Below, piece after piece: positions 23,987 to 34,920 of a stretch of DNA of 64,000 bases (its first letter is position 1; each line of letters starts with the position of its first letter). Position numbers and translations under genes: made by a program. Under the pieces are notes generated by a model, which worked only from the letters and a program-made list of their open reading frames with translations, made no database searches and was not told the origin of the DNA. This DNA comes from Plectosphaerella cucumerina (Eukaryota > Ascomycota > Sordariomycetes > Glomerellales > Plectosphaerellaceae): the NCBI GenBank assembly GCA_020746995.1, contig JAGPXD010000002.1, positions 1,736,001 through 1,800,000 on the forward strand, written 5' to 3'.

Positions 23987-24246
23987 GCAGTTGCTGGATT
24001 ACAAGGAGGCATTGGTACAGGGACAGGGATAGTCTTGATTGACGCTGCATGAATTCCATGACAGCGGTTGGGAGGATCTGGTAATAAACGACTGGTTGAT
24101 GAGATGACGAATTCGTGGATTTTTCCAGAAAGGAGCCAAAAGGGGCACATTATCAATACACGGAAGAGTATGCTTAAGCCCTGAAAGTCCGTCCCCGTGT
24201 GTCCTCCCAGGTATCAATGGTCTAAGTTTTTGCGCCGCCGAGTGCC

Positions 24247-24274
24247 CGTCAGGGTCACCGTCAGGGTCACCGTC
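24247..24274. repeat. 12-bp direct repeat over the phosphatase stop codon
   Basis: CGTCAGGGTCAC occurs twice in tandem plus four more bases. The second copy spans the stop codon of the minus-strand PP2C gene. Confidence 0.9.
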
Positions 24275-26213
24275 TGCCCCGGCGCGGATCCAGGGCTTCC
24301 GCCCTCCTGATATCCCTGATCTCTTTCGTCCCCAAGCTGCCGACGCCGCCTTCGGAGCGTCGCTCCCACCCGCCGAGGCGCACGACGAGACATGTCGCGT
24401 TGTCTCCGTTCGAGGAGACCTCTGTCGCGTAGTTGACGACGTCCTGGGCGCCTTGCTCGGGGGTGCGGGCCTCCTTGATGACGTCGACGATCTCCTGGTC
24501 GCTCAGGTCGCCGGAGACGCCGTCGCTGACGAGGGCAATGAAGCTGTACTGGGCGGGACCGAGCTCGACGCGGGTGACCTCTGGCTCCGCCGAGACGCCG
24601 ATGCGCTTGGAGCGCATATCTCCAAAGGCGCGCGAGTTGGCGAGACCAGCGATGCGCTGCTCGCCGAAGGAGTCGCCCGAGACCATGGAGCCGGCGGGGG
24701 CGTAGCGGCGGAGGCGGCGCTCCTCGCCCGGGGCGGAGGGGTGGTGGTCCGAGGTCAGGGGCTGGGCGAGGCCAGTGGCGGTATCGCAGAGGAGGACGCG
24801 GGTGTCGCCTACGTGGGCGACGAGGAGGGTGGACTGGGCGTTTGGGTTCCAGAAAGGTGCGGGCGTTGGCGTGGAGATGAGCACGACGGAGGCTGTTGAG
24901 CCGCCTTTGAAGCGATCGGGGCCTCCGATCTTGTGGCCCGAGGGCGGGACGTGAGGGGCGCCGAGGATCTCGTCGTTGTTGAGGGGGACGTCGCTGGCGT
25001 CGTCGGGGTCGGGCTTTCGGGCCTGGGCGGCGACGAAGTCGAGGTCGGCGCGGAGGAAGGCGTACATGAGGACGGACTCGATGGTGATGCCGTGCATGTC
25101 GTCGCCCTCGCGCGAGGCGGAGATGTTGAAGAACTCGGGGTTGAAGCGGCGGAAGTAGCCGCCGACGATGTTCTTATACTCTTCTAGCAGGTCGTTCTCG
25201 AGCTTAAAGGCCTGGGAGATGCTGTCGACGCGGGCGGCCACGGGTCTGACGCCCCGGATGGGCTCGCTGTGACGGGCGTCCCTGACGCGGCCGTTCTCGT
25301 CCTGGGTCGGCACCTTGAGGTCGTCCTTGACCTCGTCCTCGGACCGCATCCTCGGAGGGGAGGCGGCCTCGGCCTCGTCTTCCCGTCTGTCGGAGTCATC
25401 CTGTCTCTTTTCCAGACTGCTCTGCAGACCGAACTCGACGGCGGCCTGCTCTATGTAGCCGTGAAGTTCGTCGCGGAGGAAGTCGGAGCACTGGGAGCCT
25501 CCGTGGCCGTCGAAGACGCCGAAGTAGAATATCTGCGGGTCGCCATACGAGCTGTCTGCTGAGGTGGCCTCGTTCGACCTCTGCCCCTGCCTCCGTTGGA
25601 GGCTGATGGGTGCCCGCTTCGCAAAGGCGGGCATGGCGATGGTGCCGGCCTGGTTGGTGTCTTCGTTGTAGGACCGTGTGCCCCTCCCTGATGCGGCGCC
25701 AAAGTGATGTTTCGCGCGGCGCAGTGGAATGCGTACCACCGTCAGGTCCTTGCTGGGCATGTTGGGTGGTGCGGCCACCGGTACCGAGCCCGCTACTGGC
25801 GTGTGTGGGGTGGACGCATCCCGAGGGAGCTTGTGGCCTGGCCCGGTCGGGCGAGAGTCGGGGTGAAGCGACGAGGAGGGAAGGTGTGTGACGAAGTAGT
25901 TGTGAAAGTCTCGCCGGCTGAGGAGGTGGAAGTTCGGAGGCGCATCGTGAGCGCTCATGGTAGTCGCTGTCCGTCTACGGGTCCATGAAGGACCACTCGT
26001 CCGGGTCAGGGAGTGGTGTCGTGGCCGAGACAGAGTGAGCGATGACTGGGTCCGGCCATCACCACTGACTGCCGCGACAGCCTGTCGTTGTGACGAGAGG
26101 GCGGCATAGTGTATTCTGTTCCAGAGATCGGCAGATATCGGCAGGCGCGCGTTGGCCCGTCCTCGATTGTGCGCCGAGTGTCGCAGCAGCAGTCGTCGCG
26201 CGAGGTTCGCCAT
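24267..26213 (-). CDS. PP2C-type protein phosphatase, mitochondrial PTC6-like
   Basis: A single exon of 648 residues starting at ATG 26213. The N-terminus (MANLARRLLLRHSAHNRGRA) is rich in Arg, Ala and Leu with no acidic residues over 28 positions, as in a mitochondrial presequence. PP2C metal-dependent Ser/Thr phosphatase motifs follow: GTRSYNEDTNQAG (about 179-191), FGVFDGHGGS (231-240), then VAHVGDTRVLLC, TSDHHPSAPGEERR, LANSRAFGDMRSK, FIALVSDGVSGDLSDQE and GDNATCLVVRL. The metal-binding Asp residues of DGHGG, SDGVSG and GDNAT are in place. A long acidic/basic insertion after DGHGG is usual in fungal members. The yeast counterpart Ptc6 acts on mitochondrial pyruvate dehydrogenase; that role here is inference. 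Convergent with HET-C, with 280 bp between stop codons. Confidence 0.88.
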   Translation of the reverse strand: MANLARRLLLRHSAHNRGRANARLPISADLWNRIHYAALSSQRQAVAAVSGDGRTQSSLTLSRPRHHSLTRTSGPSWTRRRTATTMSAHDAPPNFHLLSRRDFHNYFVTHLPSSSLHPDSRPTGPGHKLPRDASTPHTPVAGSVPVAAPPNMPSKDLTVVRIPLRRAKHHFGAASGRGTRSYNEDTNQAGTIAMPAFAKRAPISLQRRQGQRSNEATSADSSYGDPQIFYFGVFDGHGGSQCSDFLRDELHGYIEQAAVEFGLQSSLEKRQDDSDRREDEAEAASPPRMRSEDEVKDDLKVPTQDENGRVRDARHSEPIRGVRPVAARVDSISQAFKLENDLLEEYKNIVGGYFRRFNPEFFNISASREGDDMHGITIESVLMYAFLRADLDFVAAQARKPDPDDASDVPLNNDEILGAPHVPPSGHKIGGPDRFKGGSTASVVLISTPTPAPFWNPNAQSTLLVAHVGDTRVLLCDTATGLAQPLTSDHHPSAPGEERRLRRYAPAGSMVSGDSFGEQRIAGLANSRAFGDMRSKRIGVSAEPEVTRVELGPAQYSFIALVSDGVSGDLSDQEIVDVIKEARTPEQGAQDVVNYATEVSSNGDNATCLVVRLGGWERRSEGGVGSLGTKEIRDIRRAEALDPRRGRR

Positions 26214-27042
26214 GGTTGCTGAGCGGGTGTTGGTTTGGGGCTCAGAGCGGCGGGAGCCGCATCACGGCGATCGGGTGTCGTGAAGCAGGGCGATGACTTC
26301 CGCACGATATGCCATGGACTGTGGGTGGTGTAGCGCGTCGATTCGAGTAGTTTGTGGAGAGAAGTACGTTTTGAGGTGGCTGCAAATTCGAGGAGGGGAT
26401 GCGGGCGTCGGATGCAAGTCGTGTTCTCGGGCGGTAGGTACGTGTGATGACGCAGCAACGCTATTACGGATGCCAAGTATCGCTGAGACCGATGTGTAGT
26501 AATAGCACGACCGGGCGGTGTTATTTGTAGGTGGAATTGGCCAGGAGGCGTAATCGTCGAAAGAGGGAGAGTGTGTGTGTTCGTCGTATAAGAGACCTTC
26601 GAGGTGGTTCGTGGTCAAGCTCTCAGCTGGCGATGGTGTCAAGCTAAGGTTCGGTAGGTAGGAGGTGTTGAACAAGGGATGGGAAACGGGACGACCGGGC
26701 AATGCCAGTCAGTGGTCGGGTCGTCATTCCCGTGCACTGCAACGCGGAGACCTCCACTGTGAAGCCGCTGCTTTTCCGAGCCTCGCGCTCTGTCAGTGTC
26801 ATGTGGGGAGACCGCCAAAAATCCAAACCCACGATTGACCCGCTATCAACGTCCCGTCGACGTCAACGCTCACACTTTACCATCATCACGCATTTATTAT
26901 CAGTCTCTACAACTCTTTACTTCCACCACAGTGGCTTTTACAAACCCAGGACGTTTCTCTGACGCGAAACTCCCGGCTCATCTCCATGCCTGCCTGAAGT
27001 TCCAGCTCATGTTGCCCCTCCTCTCGTCACCCAGAGGCCAGG
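26214..27042. other. Divergent promoter region, phosphatase / BTB-like gene
   Basis: About 0.8 kb with no credible ORF. CT- and CA-rich pyrimidine sequence (26870-26940) precedes the plus-strand gene. Confidence 0.5.
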
Positions 27043-28524
27043 ATGGAAGAAAGCGCTCCTGGCCAGGATGGTGAAACGCCAGATCTACCATCAGGCAAGC
27101 AGGCCGGTGTAGTCGAAATCTCTGAGGTGGGAGATGTCGTCTTGAACGTCAAGTTCCTTGCCTCAGCAGACACCGTCAGGGCCGCGAGACGGGCGTACCA
27201 GGCCGCTATTAGAAAGCCTGGAGCACCAAAGATTGCGGAACCCAACCTGAAGCCCGTGTTCAACATCGCATACCGGGTTGAGTTGGCCGTGCTGAGGCAG
27301 CATTCGAAGTATTTCGATAACCTCCTCGGGAATACTCAGTTTGCAGAGGCCAAGCTCGTCCAGGACACCCTTGCCGGCATCAGGGACATGAAGCTTGGGC
27401 CCGAGGAAGTGGATGTTGCTTCGCTGCCTTGGATCTCCATCACGGACGATGACGAAGCTACCAAGTCCATCGGCCGCGAGAAGGCTTTCGAGGACATGCT
27501 CAGGATCCTCCATGGAAAGCCGGTCAAGACCGGCGCCAGCGTCATCAACATGCTTCATGTCACGACCATGGCAGTACTCGCCGACAGGTTCGATTGCCAG
27601 GCCCTCGTCTCGCGATATCTTGCCCACAAGCTCAAGTTCAAGTGGCCTATGACGAGCAACAAGCCCCTCAGGGCCGACGGCTCGCAGGCATCCTTGGCTA
27701 CTGAGCAAGTGCTGCGCCAGAAGATCCTCGCATCATGGCTTCTCGAGCAGCCTCTAAGGCTACAGCACTCTACCAGGGAGATCATCATGCGCGGATCATC
27801 CCGCTGGAGCGCTCTCGTGCCCATCGAAGACCTCCCTCACTCTGAGGCCTGGTGGGATCTGCCTGATGGTCTGGAGGGTAAGTTTTTGCAACAATTTCAA
27901 ATGAATAGCCACTGACGTGCCGCAGGAGAACTCCAGTACCGTCGCGAGGCCATACTCAATACAATCGCCTCGATTCAGCGCTACTTCCTCGCCCTCTACT
28001 CCTCCCGCGAACGGCAGTGCAAGCTCGGCTACGACTCCAGCTCCGCGTGCGACTCATTCCAGCTGGGCCAGATGCTCAAGTTCTTCACCTCCAAAGATCT
28101 AGTCGCCCTCGTTGACTATGGGCCGTCATCGCTCGAGACGTTGCCAGACTCGTCGACCCTGGACCTCGAGGAGCTCCTGGCAACTCTGCGCCAGTGCCCC
28201 AACTACCAGATCGACAAGAACCACACAAACTGCGGCCTGCGCACGCGCCTCGAGCCCATCGTCGAGTACGTCCAGGCCATGCTCTCGTCGGCCGTCGTAG
28301 CCGTGCCTCACGGGGAATGGAAGAAGAACCGGTCCGCGTGTTCCTGGCTCGAAGCCGCTGAGCTTCGCGCTGAGGGGTCGCGGTCAGAAGGTGACAGCAC
28401 CTTCAAGTTCACGAGGGGCCTGGCAACCGACCAGCGGCTTCGGTACGAGGGTGCCATGTACGCCGACAAGGTCGCGCGAGCACTCTTCACTGCCGAAGCC
28501 TGGGATTGGAGCCCCGAGTACTGA
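27043..28524 (+). CDS. BTB/POZ-like hypothetical protein
   Basis: Two exons, 27043-27877 and 27926-28524, with a 48-bp intron (GTAAGT...CCGCAG) and a product of 477 residues. An N-terminal segment (about 20-215) reads like the diverged BTB fold common in filamentous fungi. It has a strand DVVLNVKF, then VFNIAYRVELAVLRQHSKYFDNLLG (the usual 'hold residue, strand, pit' of BTB), a loop, and helices around FEDMLRILHG and MAVLADRFDCQALVSRYLAHKL. The C-terminal half has Cys and His residues (RRERQCKLGYDSSSACDSF; KNHTNCGLRTRLEPIVEY) that I cannot assign. BTB proteins often bridge substrates to Cul3 ligases or act in chromatin; no partner is visible. Proteins of this layout are normally annotated only as hypothetical. 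Confidence 0.75.
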
Positions 28525-29072
28525 AACAAGCCCGCCGTTTTTGTGTTACGTGACGCCATTTTGATCCATTTCTCCCCACACGTTGAAGATACTTGAGTGG
28601 ATGAATAACTAGGGAGAAATACTACAATTTGGCACTGCTGTATCTAAAATTACCTATTCGCGTGCAACATGGCCCTCACCGAAACTCCTGACTCCGTGTG
28701 CCTCGGTCTCCATGACACCTCGGCCATGGCTCCCCCCCGGTCAACATAATCCCAAAAAATAAACTGTCAAGTTCGGTCTCGCCCTGCATCCAGGGGCCAT
28801 ACTTGCAGTGGCGTGGAGTATCGCTCCACGATAGAAGTCAACAGAAGAGAAAGGGTGTGCTCTTCGGTCACTGCGCCGCCATTCAAGGCATGGTCCGAAT
28901 GTATTCCACGCCAATGGTGCCGGCTGGCTGGCACTGATTAATAGGGGGTTATCGAGCCTGGATGTCGAGGTTGAACCCCCAAATCGAGACCCGTGCGACA
29001 TTGCTCTCTGGGTCCATGCCCACAGAGCAAACTCGCCTGCCTGTGCCCACACAGGCTCACGTCAGCCGGCCT
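28525..29072. other. Convergent intergenic region
   Basis: About 0.55 kb of 3' flanks of the BTB-like gene and PIS1. No feature seen. Confidence 0.5.
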
Positions 29073-30166
29073 TTAGACCGTCTTCTTCTTCCTGGGAAGT
29101 CCCTGGTCCTTCCGGGCCTGGACATCTCCCTCGGCGAGCCATCGCGAGGCCTTGACCAGCTGCACGACGTTGATGCCCTGCTTGATAGCCATGACCGGGG
29201 CGCTGACGATGGTGATCACCCAGGGCCAGGTCGAGTCCATCTTGTTGGCGCGGGCCATTTCCAGGGCCGCCGCGCTGTAGGGGTTGGTGAAGATCTGGCT
29301 CAGGATGGAGCTGTTGACCTGGGCGCCGGCCTGGAGCGTGACGCCGGCGGGGGCGTTGAGGAGCGAGGGCGAGAGGTACGGCGACGAGAAGGAGAGGAGG
29401 TAGAGGCCGATGAAGAACAGCTCGTTGAGGGCGCAGCACACGAACAGGAAGGTCTGCAGTCGGACGTCATCAGCCCGGCGCACAGGAAGCAAACACCCAG
29501 AGACAAACTCACCTTGTTGGTGTAGTACAGGTTCAGCAGGCGGCTGCGGCTCCTGTCGACGTTCTTGTGGGAGTTGGACGCGCCGCCCATGGAGAGCGAG
29601 GCGTACATGTGGATGTAGTGGCTCGAGAAGTCGAGGGAGAGGAGCAGCTGGAAGACGATGGTCCAGCGCGGGAAGGCGCACGAGAGGAACATGAGGAGGC
29701 ACGAGGTCGCGCAGCGGTCGGTGACCATGTCGAGGACGGCGCCGAAGCGCGTCGACTGCTCGAAGACGCGGGCGGCGTAGCCATCGAGGGCGTCGAGGAG
29801 GGCGGATATGCTGTAGAGGAGGGAGCAGGTGCGCGGATGCAGCGGCATGTAGTAGAGCGAGGCGATGGCCAGGATGATGCGGATGTAGCCTGCGGGCGAG
29901 GGGTATCACGGGTCAACGTCTTATCGGAGGGGGAGGGGGGGAGTTGGTCTGCGCGCGCGGGATGGATGCGTGTGCGACGGAGATAGCAACGCACCGATGA
30001 TGTTTGGCCAGAAGAGGAAGATGTTCTCCTGGGGAGTCTTGACGCTGGAGTCTTCCGTGGCCGCGTGGGCGGCGCCGTTGCCGTTGAGAAGCGTCTTCTG
30101 CTCGTCCTCGTCTGCCGGAGCCGCGGCCGCGGCGGCCGCTTGACGGCGGGTCTGTCGGGTGGACAT
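29073..30166 (-). CDS. PIS1: Phosphatidylinositol synthase (CDP-DAG-inositol 3-phosphatidyltransferase)
   Basis: Three exons: 30166-29995, 29889-29513 and 29453-29073. Introns are 105 and 59 bp and the product has 309 residues. It joins CDP-diacylglycerol and myo-inositol to make phosphatidylinositol in the ER membrane. The CDP-alcohol phosphotransferase signature DG(X)2AR(X)8G(X)3D(X)3D is complete, from Asp93 to Asp115 (DGYAAR ... RFGAVLDMVTD). Hydrophobic helices surround it (IFLFWPNIIGYIRIILAIASLYY; CLLMFLSCAF; WTIVFQLLLSLDFSSHYIHM; TFLFVCCALNELFFIGLYLL). The family motif HMYASL is present. The N-terminal 45 residues are Ala/Glu-rich and longer than in yeast. The tail is basic (PRKKKTV). 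A short A13 tract lies in the leader. Confidence 0.96.
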
Positions 30167-31209
30167 TATCGGGAGAGGCTTCGCGCTCTCGAAGCTGGAG
30201 AGAGGTGTGTGTTTTTTTTTTTTTCAGAGCAGAGAGGGTCTGTCTTCTCCCGTGTATCGTCGTGCCTTTGGGCGGCAGAGGTAGGAAAGTGTGGTCGTGT
30301 GTCCCCGGAAGGAGGCGACGGGTCGGATTCTTCGGAACGGCCGCGAGAAGGTCGATCGATCGCAAAGCTCAGCGACAGGGAGGTAGACAGGGGGTTAGAG
30401 GAGAGGAAGATCGTGACACGATTGATGATGCTGGCGGGTTGGAAGAATCTGTAGGGTTGGAAAAGGAGCGGAGGAGGGAGGGAAAGGTCCAGTTTGGAGG
30501 CCGGTCAGCTTGGGATGACACAAAGGTTGCTTGGGGAGGAGCGTGTTTCCTAGAGTCTTGGCTGGTCGGCAGCTTTTCGTCAGACTCGGCGGCGGCGGTC
30601 CCATCACCAGTTGGAGCGGACCTCTCGCCCTCTTTTTTCGGGGCGCTCGGTGGAGTGACATGTCCTTATCCTTGCGGGTTTATCTGGGCGGCCGCGTCAG
30701 GGGGTGGGTGCCACTGGGCGCCAAGAGAAGGCATGGAGCCAGGGACGCTAAAGCGGCACGATAAGGCACGGTGCCCCCGAGCAAGCCGAGGGATGCGCAG
30801 GGCAGGCCCAGTGTCAGGGGACAGTCGGTACCTCCCCTTGGAGGTTCAAGTTGAGTCAGCAAATGGACCGTTTTGAAGCCATCGTGGTACTGTGCCAGCA
30901 TACAACTGACCAGTCTTCGAACTTCCAGGGTGTCCGCGGCCTTCTGACGGCCATGATTGAAATGTTGATACCTATTTTATGCCGTCCCAACGCCGCTCGG
31001 TTCCCTTTGCCCATCCAACCGACCCCGTCTGAACACCGGCCCAATGTCGACCTCTATCCCGTATTTTCCTCATGGGATGTAAATGAAGATTGCATGCTCA
31101 CTCGACACCCCGAAAGCGCACCACCATTGGTCTGAAACGATACACCGCGACGACTCGGTTGTCTCTCTCTCTCACTCTCACACACACCCGTTGTCTCCCC
31201 CACAACTAT
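30167..31209. other. Intergenic: PIS1 promoter and URA3 3' flank
   Basis: About 1.0 kb. A T13 run (30212-30224, A13 in the sense of PIS1) lies some 46 bp upstream of the PIS1 start codon. CT/CA-rich sequence occurs near 31160-31190. No gene seen. Confidence 0.5.
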
Positions 31210-32316
31210 CTACGAGGTGCCCGCCACACGCTGCAGGTACGCTTTCCACGCCCTCGACCGGTACCTCTCGGCCTCGGACTGGGGGTCGGCAGCCTTGATG
31301 ATACCGCGTCCCACGATGATGATGTCGGTGCCGCAAAGGCCAATCAGCTTCTGGGGGGTGTTGTACTGTTGGCCCTTGCCGTCTCCCGCGACCACGCCGT
31401 TCTCCTCCTCGCCCTCCGGCGGCAGCTGGCACCCGGGGGTCATGTGGATGAAGGTGTCGCTGGGCTCCGAGTTGAGGCACTCTTGGGCGACGTAGCCCAT
31501 GACGAAATCGGTGTGTTCCCTTGCAGCCTCGACGCAGGCCTGGGTGTACTCCTTGTTCATAAAGTTGCCAGCGCTCGACATCTGGGCCAGGATGAGAAGA
31601 CCACGGTCTAGCGGTGCCTCCTCGATGCCGGCGTAGACGAGGTCCTCGCCGTGTGACTCGTGCCGCGGGAATCTGGGCGAGGCGGCCGATTCGTAGTGCT
31701 GCGTCAGGGTGGTGACGGACACGATGCTACCCTTGCGGCCGTCGCTGTCGCGGTGCGGCACCATGGGGTCGCCGACGCGCTGCGCCAGGTCGTCCTCCTG
31801 CTCGTCAAAGCTCTCCGACTTGGGCGTGCCCACCGATACGGACGTCCTAACTTCGTACTGGTAGCGCTCGCGCCACTTGGCGGCGGCCTCGGCCAGGGCC
31901 GTGACGGCAGCCTTGCCGGGGACCATGTTGACGTTTGTGATGTGTGCCCACTCGATGATGCGCGCCGAGCCGGCGACGTACTGCATCTGGACCGTGTTGC
32001 CAATGTCGCCAAACTTGCGGTCTTCGAAGATGAGGAAGCCATGCTTTCGGGCCAGCTGTGCCAGCTTCGCCCCGGTGCCGGTGTGGGGGTGGAAGTCCCA
32101 GCCGGAGACGACGTCGTGGTGGGTTTTCAAGACGACAATGGAGGGGCCGACCTTGTCGGCAAGATAGATCAGCTCGCGCGCCGTGGAGACGTCGGCGCTG
32201 AGGCAGAGGTTGGAGGCCTTGAGGTCCATCAGGCGCAGTAGGTAGGCGGTGAGGGGGTGGACGGCCGTGGCGGACCTGGCGCCGAAGGTGGCCTTGAGCG
32301 TCTCGTGAGGCGCCAT
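31210..32316 (-). CDS. URA3: Orotidine 5'-phosphate decarboxylase
   Basis: A single exon of 368 residues from ATG 32316. It removes CO2 from OMP to give UMP, the last step of de novo pyrimidine synthesis (called pyr-4 or pyrG in moulds). The barrel begins [22 protein letters not shown]. The catalytic array is visible in [14 protein letters not shown], with Asp99, Lys101 and Asp104, and an earlier Lys in VVLKTHHD. The C-terminal phosphate grip [11 protein letters not shown] is intact. Between the strands there is the long hydrophilic insertion (about 150-225, ending near HESHGED) that distinguishes filamentous ascomycete enzymes from the 267-residue yeast Ura3. No intron is needed. Confidence 0.97.
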   Translation of the reverse strand: MAPHETLKATFGARSATAVHPLTAYLLRLMDLKASNLCLSADVSTARELIYLADKVGPSIVVLKTHHDVVSGWDFHPHTGTGAKLAQLARKHGFLIFEDRKFGDIGNTVQMQYVAGSARIIEWAHITNVNMVPGKAAVTALAEAAAKWRERYQYEVRTSVSVGTPKSESFDEQEDDLAQRVGDPMVPHRDSDGRKGSIVSVTTLTQHYESAASPRFPRHESHGEDLVYAGIEEAPLDRGLLILAQMSSAGNFMNKEYTQACVEAAREHTDFVMGYVAQECLNSEPSDTFIHMTPGCQLPPEGEEENGVVAGDGKGQQYNTPQKLIGLCGTDIIIVGRGIIKAADPQSEAERYRSRAWKAYLQRVAGTS

Positions 32317-34920
32317 GGCGAGAGGCGGTTGCGGGGTTGGAGGCGAGAGTGCTCGATGGTAGAGGATCGTCCCTGTCGGAGCCGGCGTTTAGGGAGGGTT
32401 GCTTGCGCGCAGGGCGATGCGATGGGCGATGGGCGACGAGGAGGTTCGAGTCTGGCGCGTTGGGCAGGATGCGGGGGATGTTCACGGTAGAAGAAGGAGA
32501 CTCGACACGCGCGGGGGACGTGGAGTGTTCCGGTGAGGGGTGAGGGGCGAGGGGCGTGTATGGCCTGACGTCTCGGCGGGCTGGCTGCTGGGGGTTGGTC
32601 GAGGGTCTGCGGTCCTTGTAGTGGGCAGCAGCAGTCAAATAAAAAGGGTGGTGGGCTCGGATGCACCTCAATGCCGTCGTGGTGTGTGCGAGTGGGCGAG
32701 GCGTCTGGTTGAAAGGCTCGAGGGCTAGGGGAGGCTAGCGACAGGGTAAAATACGTAAGGAGGGGAGGAGGTTTGATGATGAGAAAAAAGGTGCGAGCCA
32801 GCTGGAGGTGGAGGCACTGGAGGGGATGGCAGGCTAGCGAAGACTAAAGAGAGGTGTGTGTGCGTTCGGTGTCGGGTGTGTGTGTTGTGTGGTGGGGGCT
32901 TTTCGGCGGACCAAATGGTTGGGACTGACGGGACTGAACTGAGGTTGTGGTGCAATGTGAACCCCTGCTTCAGGAATGGAAGTTCCAGCTCGGCTTCCAG
33001 ATTTGCTTTCCTTGCCGAGTACGAGGTAAAGCTGTTAGGTGTAGGTAGTTGCAGACTCGGAGTACTTGTACACTTGGATAGCAAAGACAGGAAGGAAGGT
33101 ACGATGATAGTCAAGCAGGGATGGAAGTGACAGGGAGGACATGCAGCAGCTGCTGATATACTTAGACCGACCCGACTCCAGGTCCCTCCCTCGGACGGCA
33201 GTCTCCGGCCTCGGACAAAGTCAGGGTCCATCTGCGGCTGTCATCTTCAAAGCAGGAGGTTGCAGGCTCCTCGCACCGTCGTTGCCTGGGTTTCAAGGAA
33301 AAGAAAGACAGCCCCGAACCCCCCGCTGAGCAGTTTGATTTCCGTTGAGGAGGCACCCCGCGTCACGGTGGTGGTCACTTGTCATTTTGCCCTCTGATGC
33401 CAGGGGCTGGCCGGGCCACGGCTTGAACGGTGCCGACTAGCATCCCGCACTACAGTACAGGCCCGGGGCCCGAGGTTGGGGCACTCGGACTGAGCACTGA
33501 GCACCGAACCCTGGACACTGCCAGTGCACCCTCTTGCTTGCCTGCTGGGTTCCGGGGGCCGGGGGACCTCCCGGTTCGACATTTGGCTTGCCCCCCTCCC
33601 GGTAGCCCATCACCGTACGGTACATGCCATGACGCGATGCCCTCCAAAACCCGTCAGTCAGGAGAGACATGGCAGAAGAACTGCCGCCGCTTTGCCTGTA
33701 TTTTGTCTCAAAACCCCATCCCGGGGCCGAGATTGACGGGGCAAACCAAGGCGCAGCCTGCTGCTCTCTGACTGGCCCTGGAGCAACCGTCCGTCGGGAG
33801 ATGTCTCTCCCTGGACGCCACGACAGGGGACGAAACGGATCACAGGTGCTGGAGGGTACTGGCAAGTACTGTACTTGCTGTACACCCCTACAGAGATCAT
33901 ACCTTCACGGGCATCTCGGTATCCGCCCCCGGGTTCTATTTGGAGCTACATATCACATCACATCACATGCTCGTTGTGACGAAGGCTGTTCGCCATAAGT
34001 TCAAAGCGAGAGGCCGGGCATCGTACGACGTTGTCAGGCCAGGAGGCGGGATTCTGCCCAGAATTCAGCCGGGGGAAGAGAATTTCTCTTCAAAAAACTT
34101 GACCGATGCTAAACCCGGAGCCTCCTGCATCTGCATTCCCGGGCGAGCTCGAGGAGGTTCAAGCTGTCCACGGCTCCAACAGGCGAAGCAATTGACCAAT
34201 GCCAACTGACAATGATCTGCTTCCCAAGGCCCAATTATGGAATGGAGTCCTGTACGTCACGCAGATCGCACGTACTATGTATGGTATGCACTGTGATTAA
34301 CAAGGCTACCAAAACCCCACGCACCAAGTCTGTACCTTTTCTCTGCCCGCGAGTCTCAGCCGTGATAATGCCTGAATGCCTACCACTCAGATGTATCCGG
34401 ATCTCTCCCCGCCTGCAGTGAGCTGCAGCAGGATGATGCCCGGACTTAGCAGATCCCAACCGGACTTTGCAACGTCTCGGCCGGCCTGAGCACCGTCAAT
34501 TAGCCTTGCCCACGGAAAACCACGCGACGCCCTGACAATCGCGATTCTCCCATGTTCATTCGGTCTGGCCTCCCGCTCCCGTCGATCGATACCTCATTAC
34601 CCCGCCACCAGAAGAAGCTATTACACAGTGCCCGCCGCACCATTTCATTTGCTTCGTCCACCTCAGTTTGCACGCAACCGTCGACCACCCCCCTGGCCGC
34701 GGTGACCGACACATTCCCTTCCCATCGTTGGATCCGACATCACCACGCTCGCCTTCGCCCCGGCCGCCGAGCCCATCAATCCCCATCGCGCACCTGCCGC
34801 GACCATCTCTCGCCGCGCTGAGAACACCCCGAGCAACAGCAGTCCGTCCTCATCTACGCCTGCTTCGCGCGCTCGCCACCGATTGACGCCTCCCCGAGAC
34901 CCCTCGACGACGTCAGCACC
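32317..34920. other. Divergent promoter region URA3 / Zn2Cys6 gene
   Basis: About 2.6 kb. ORFs such as 32725-33231 (-) and 33437-33865 (-) are short and overlap in other frames; no family resemblance. A short TCACA repeat (about 33953-33969) is the only periodic element noticed. The last 250 bp before the plus-strand gene are CT/CCG-rich leader. Confidence 0.5.
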
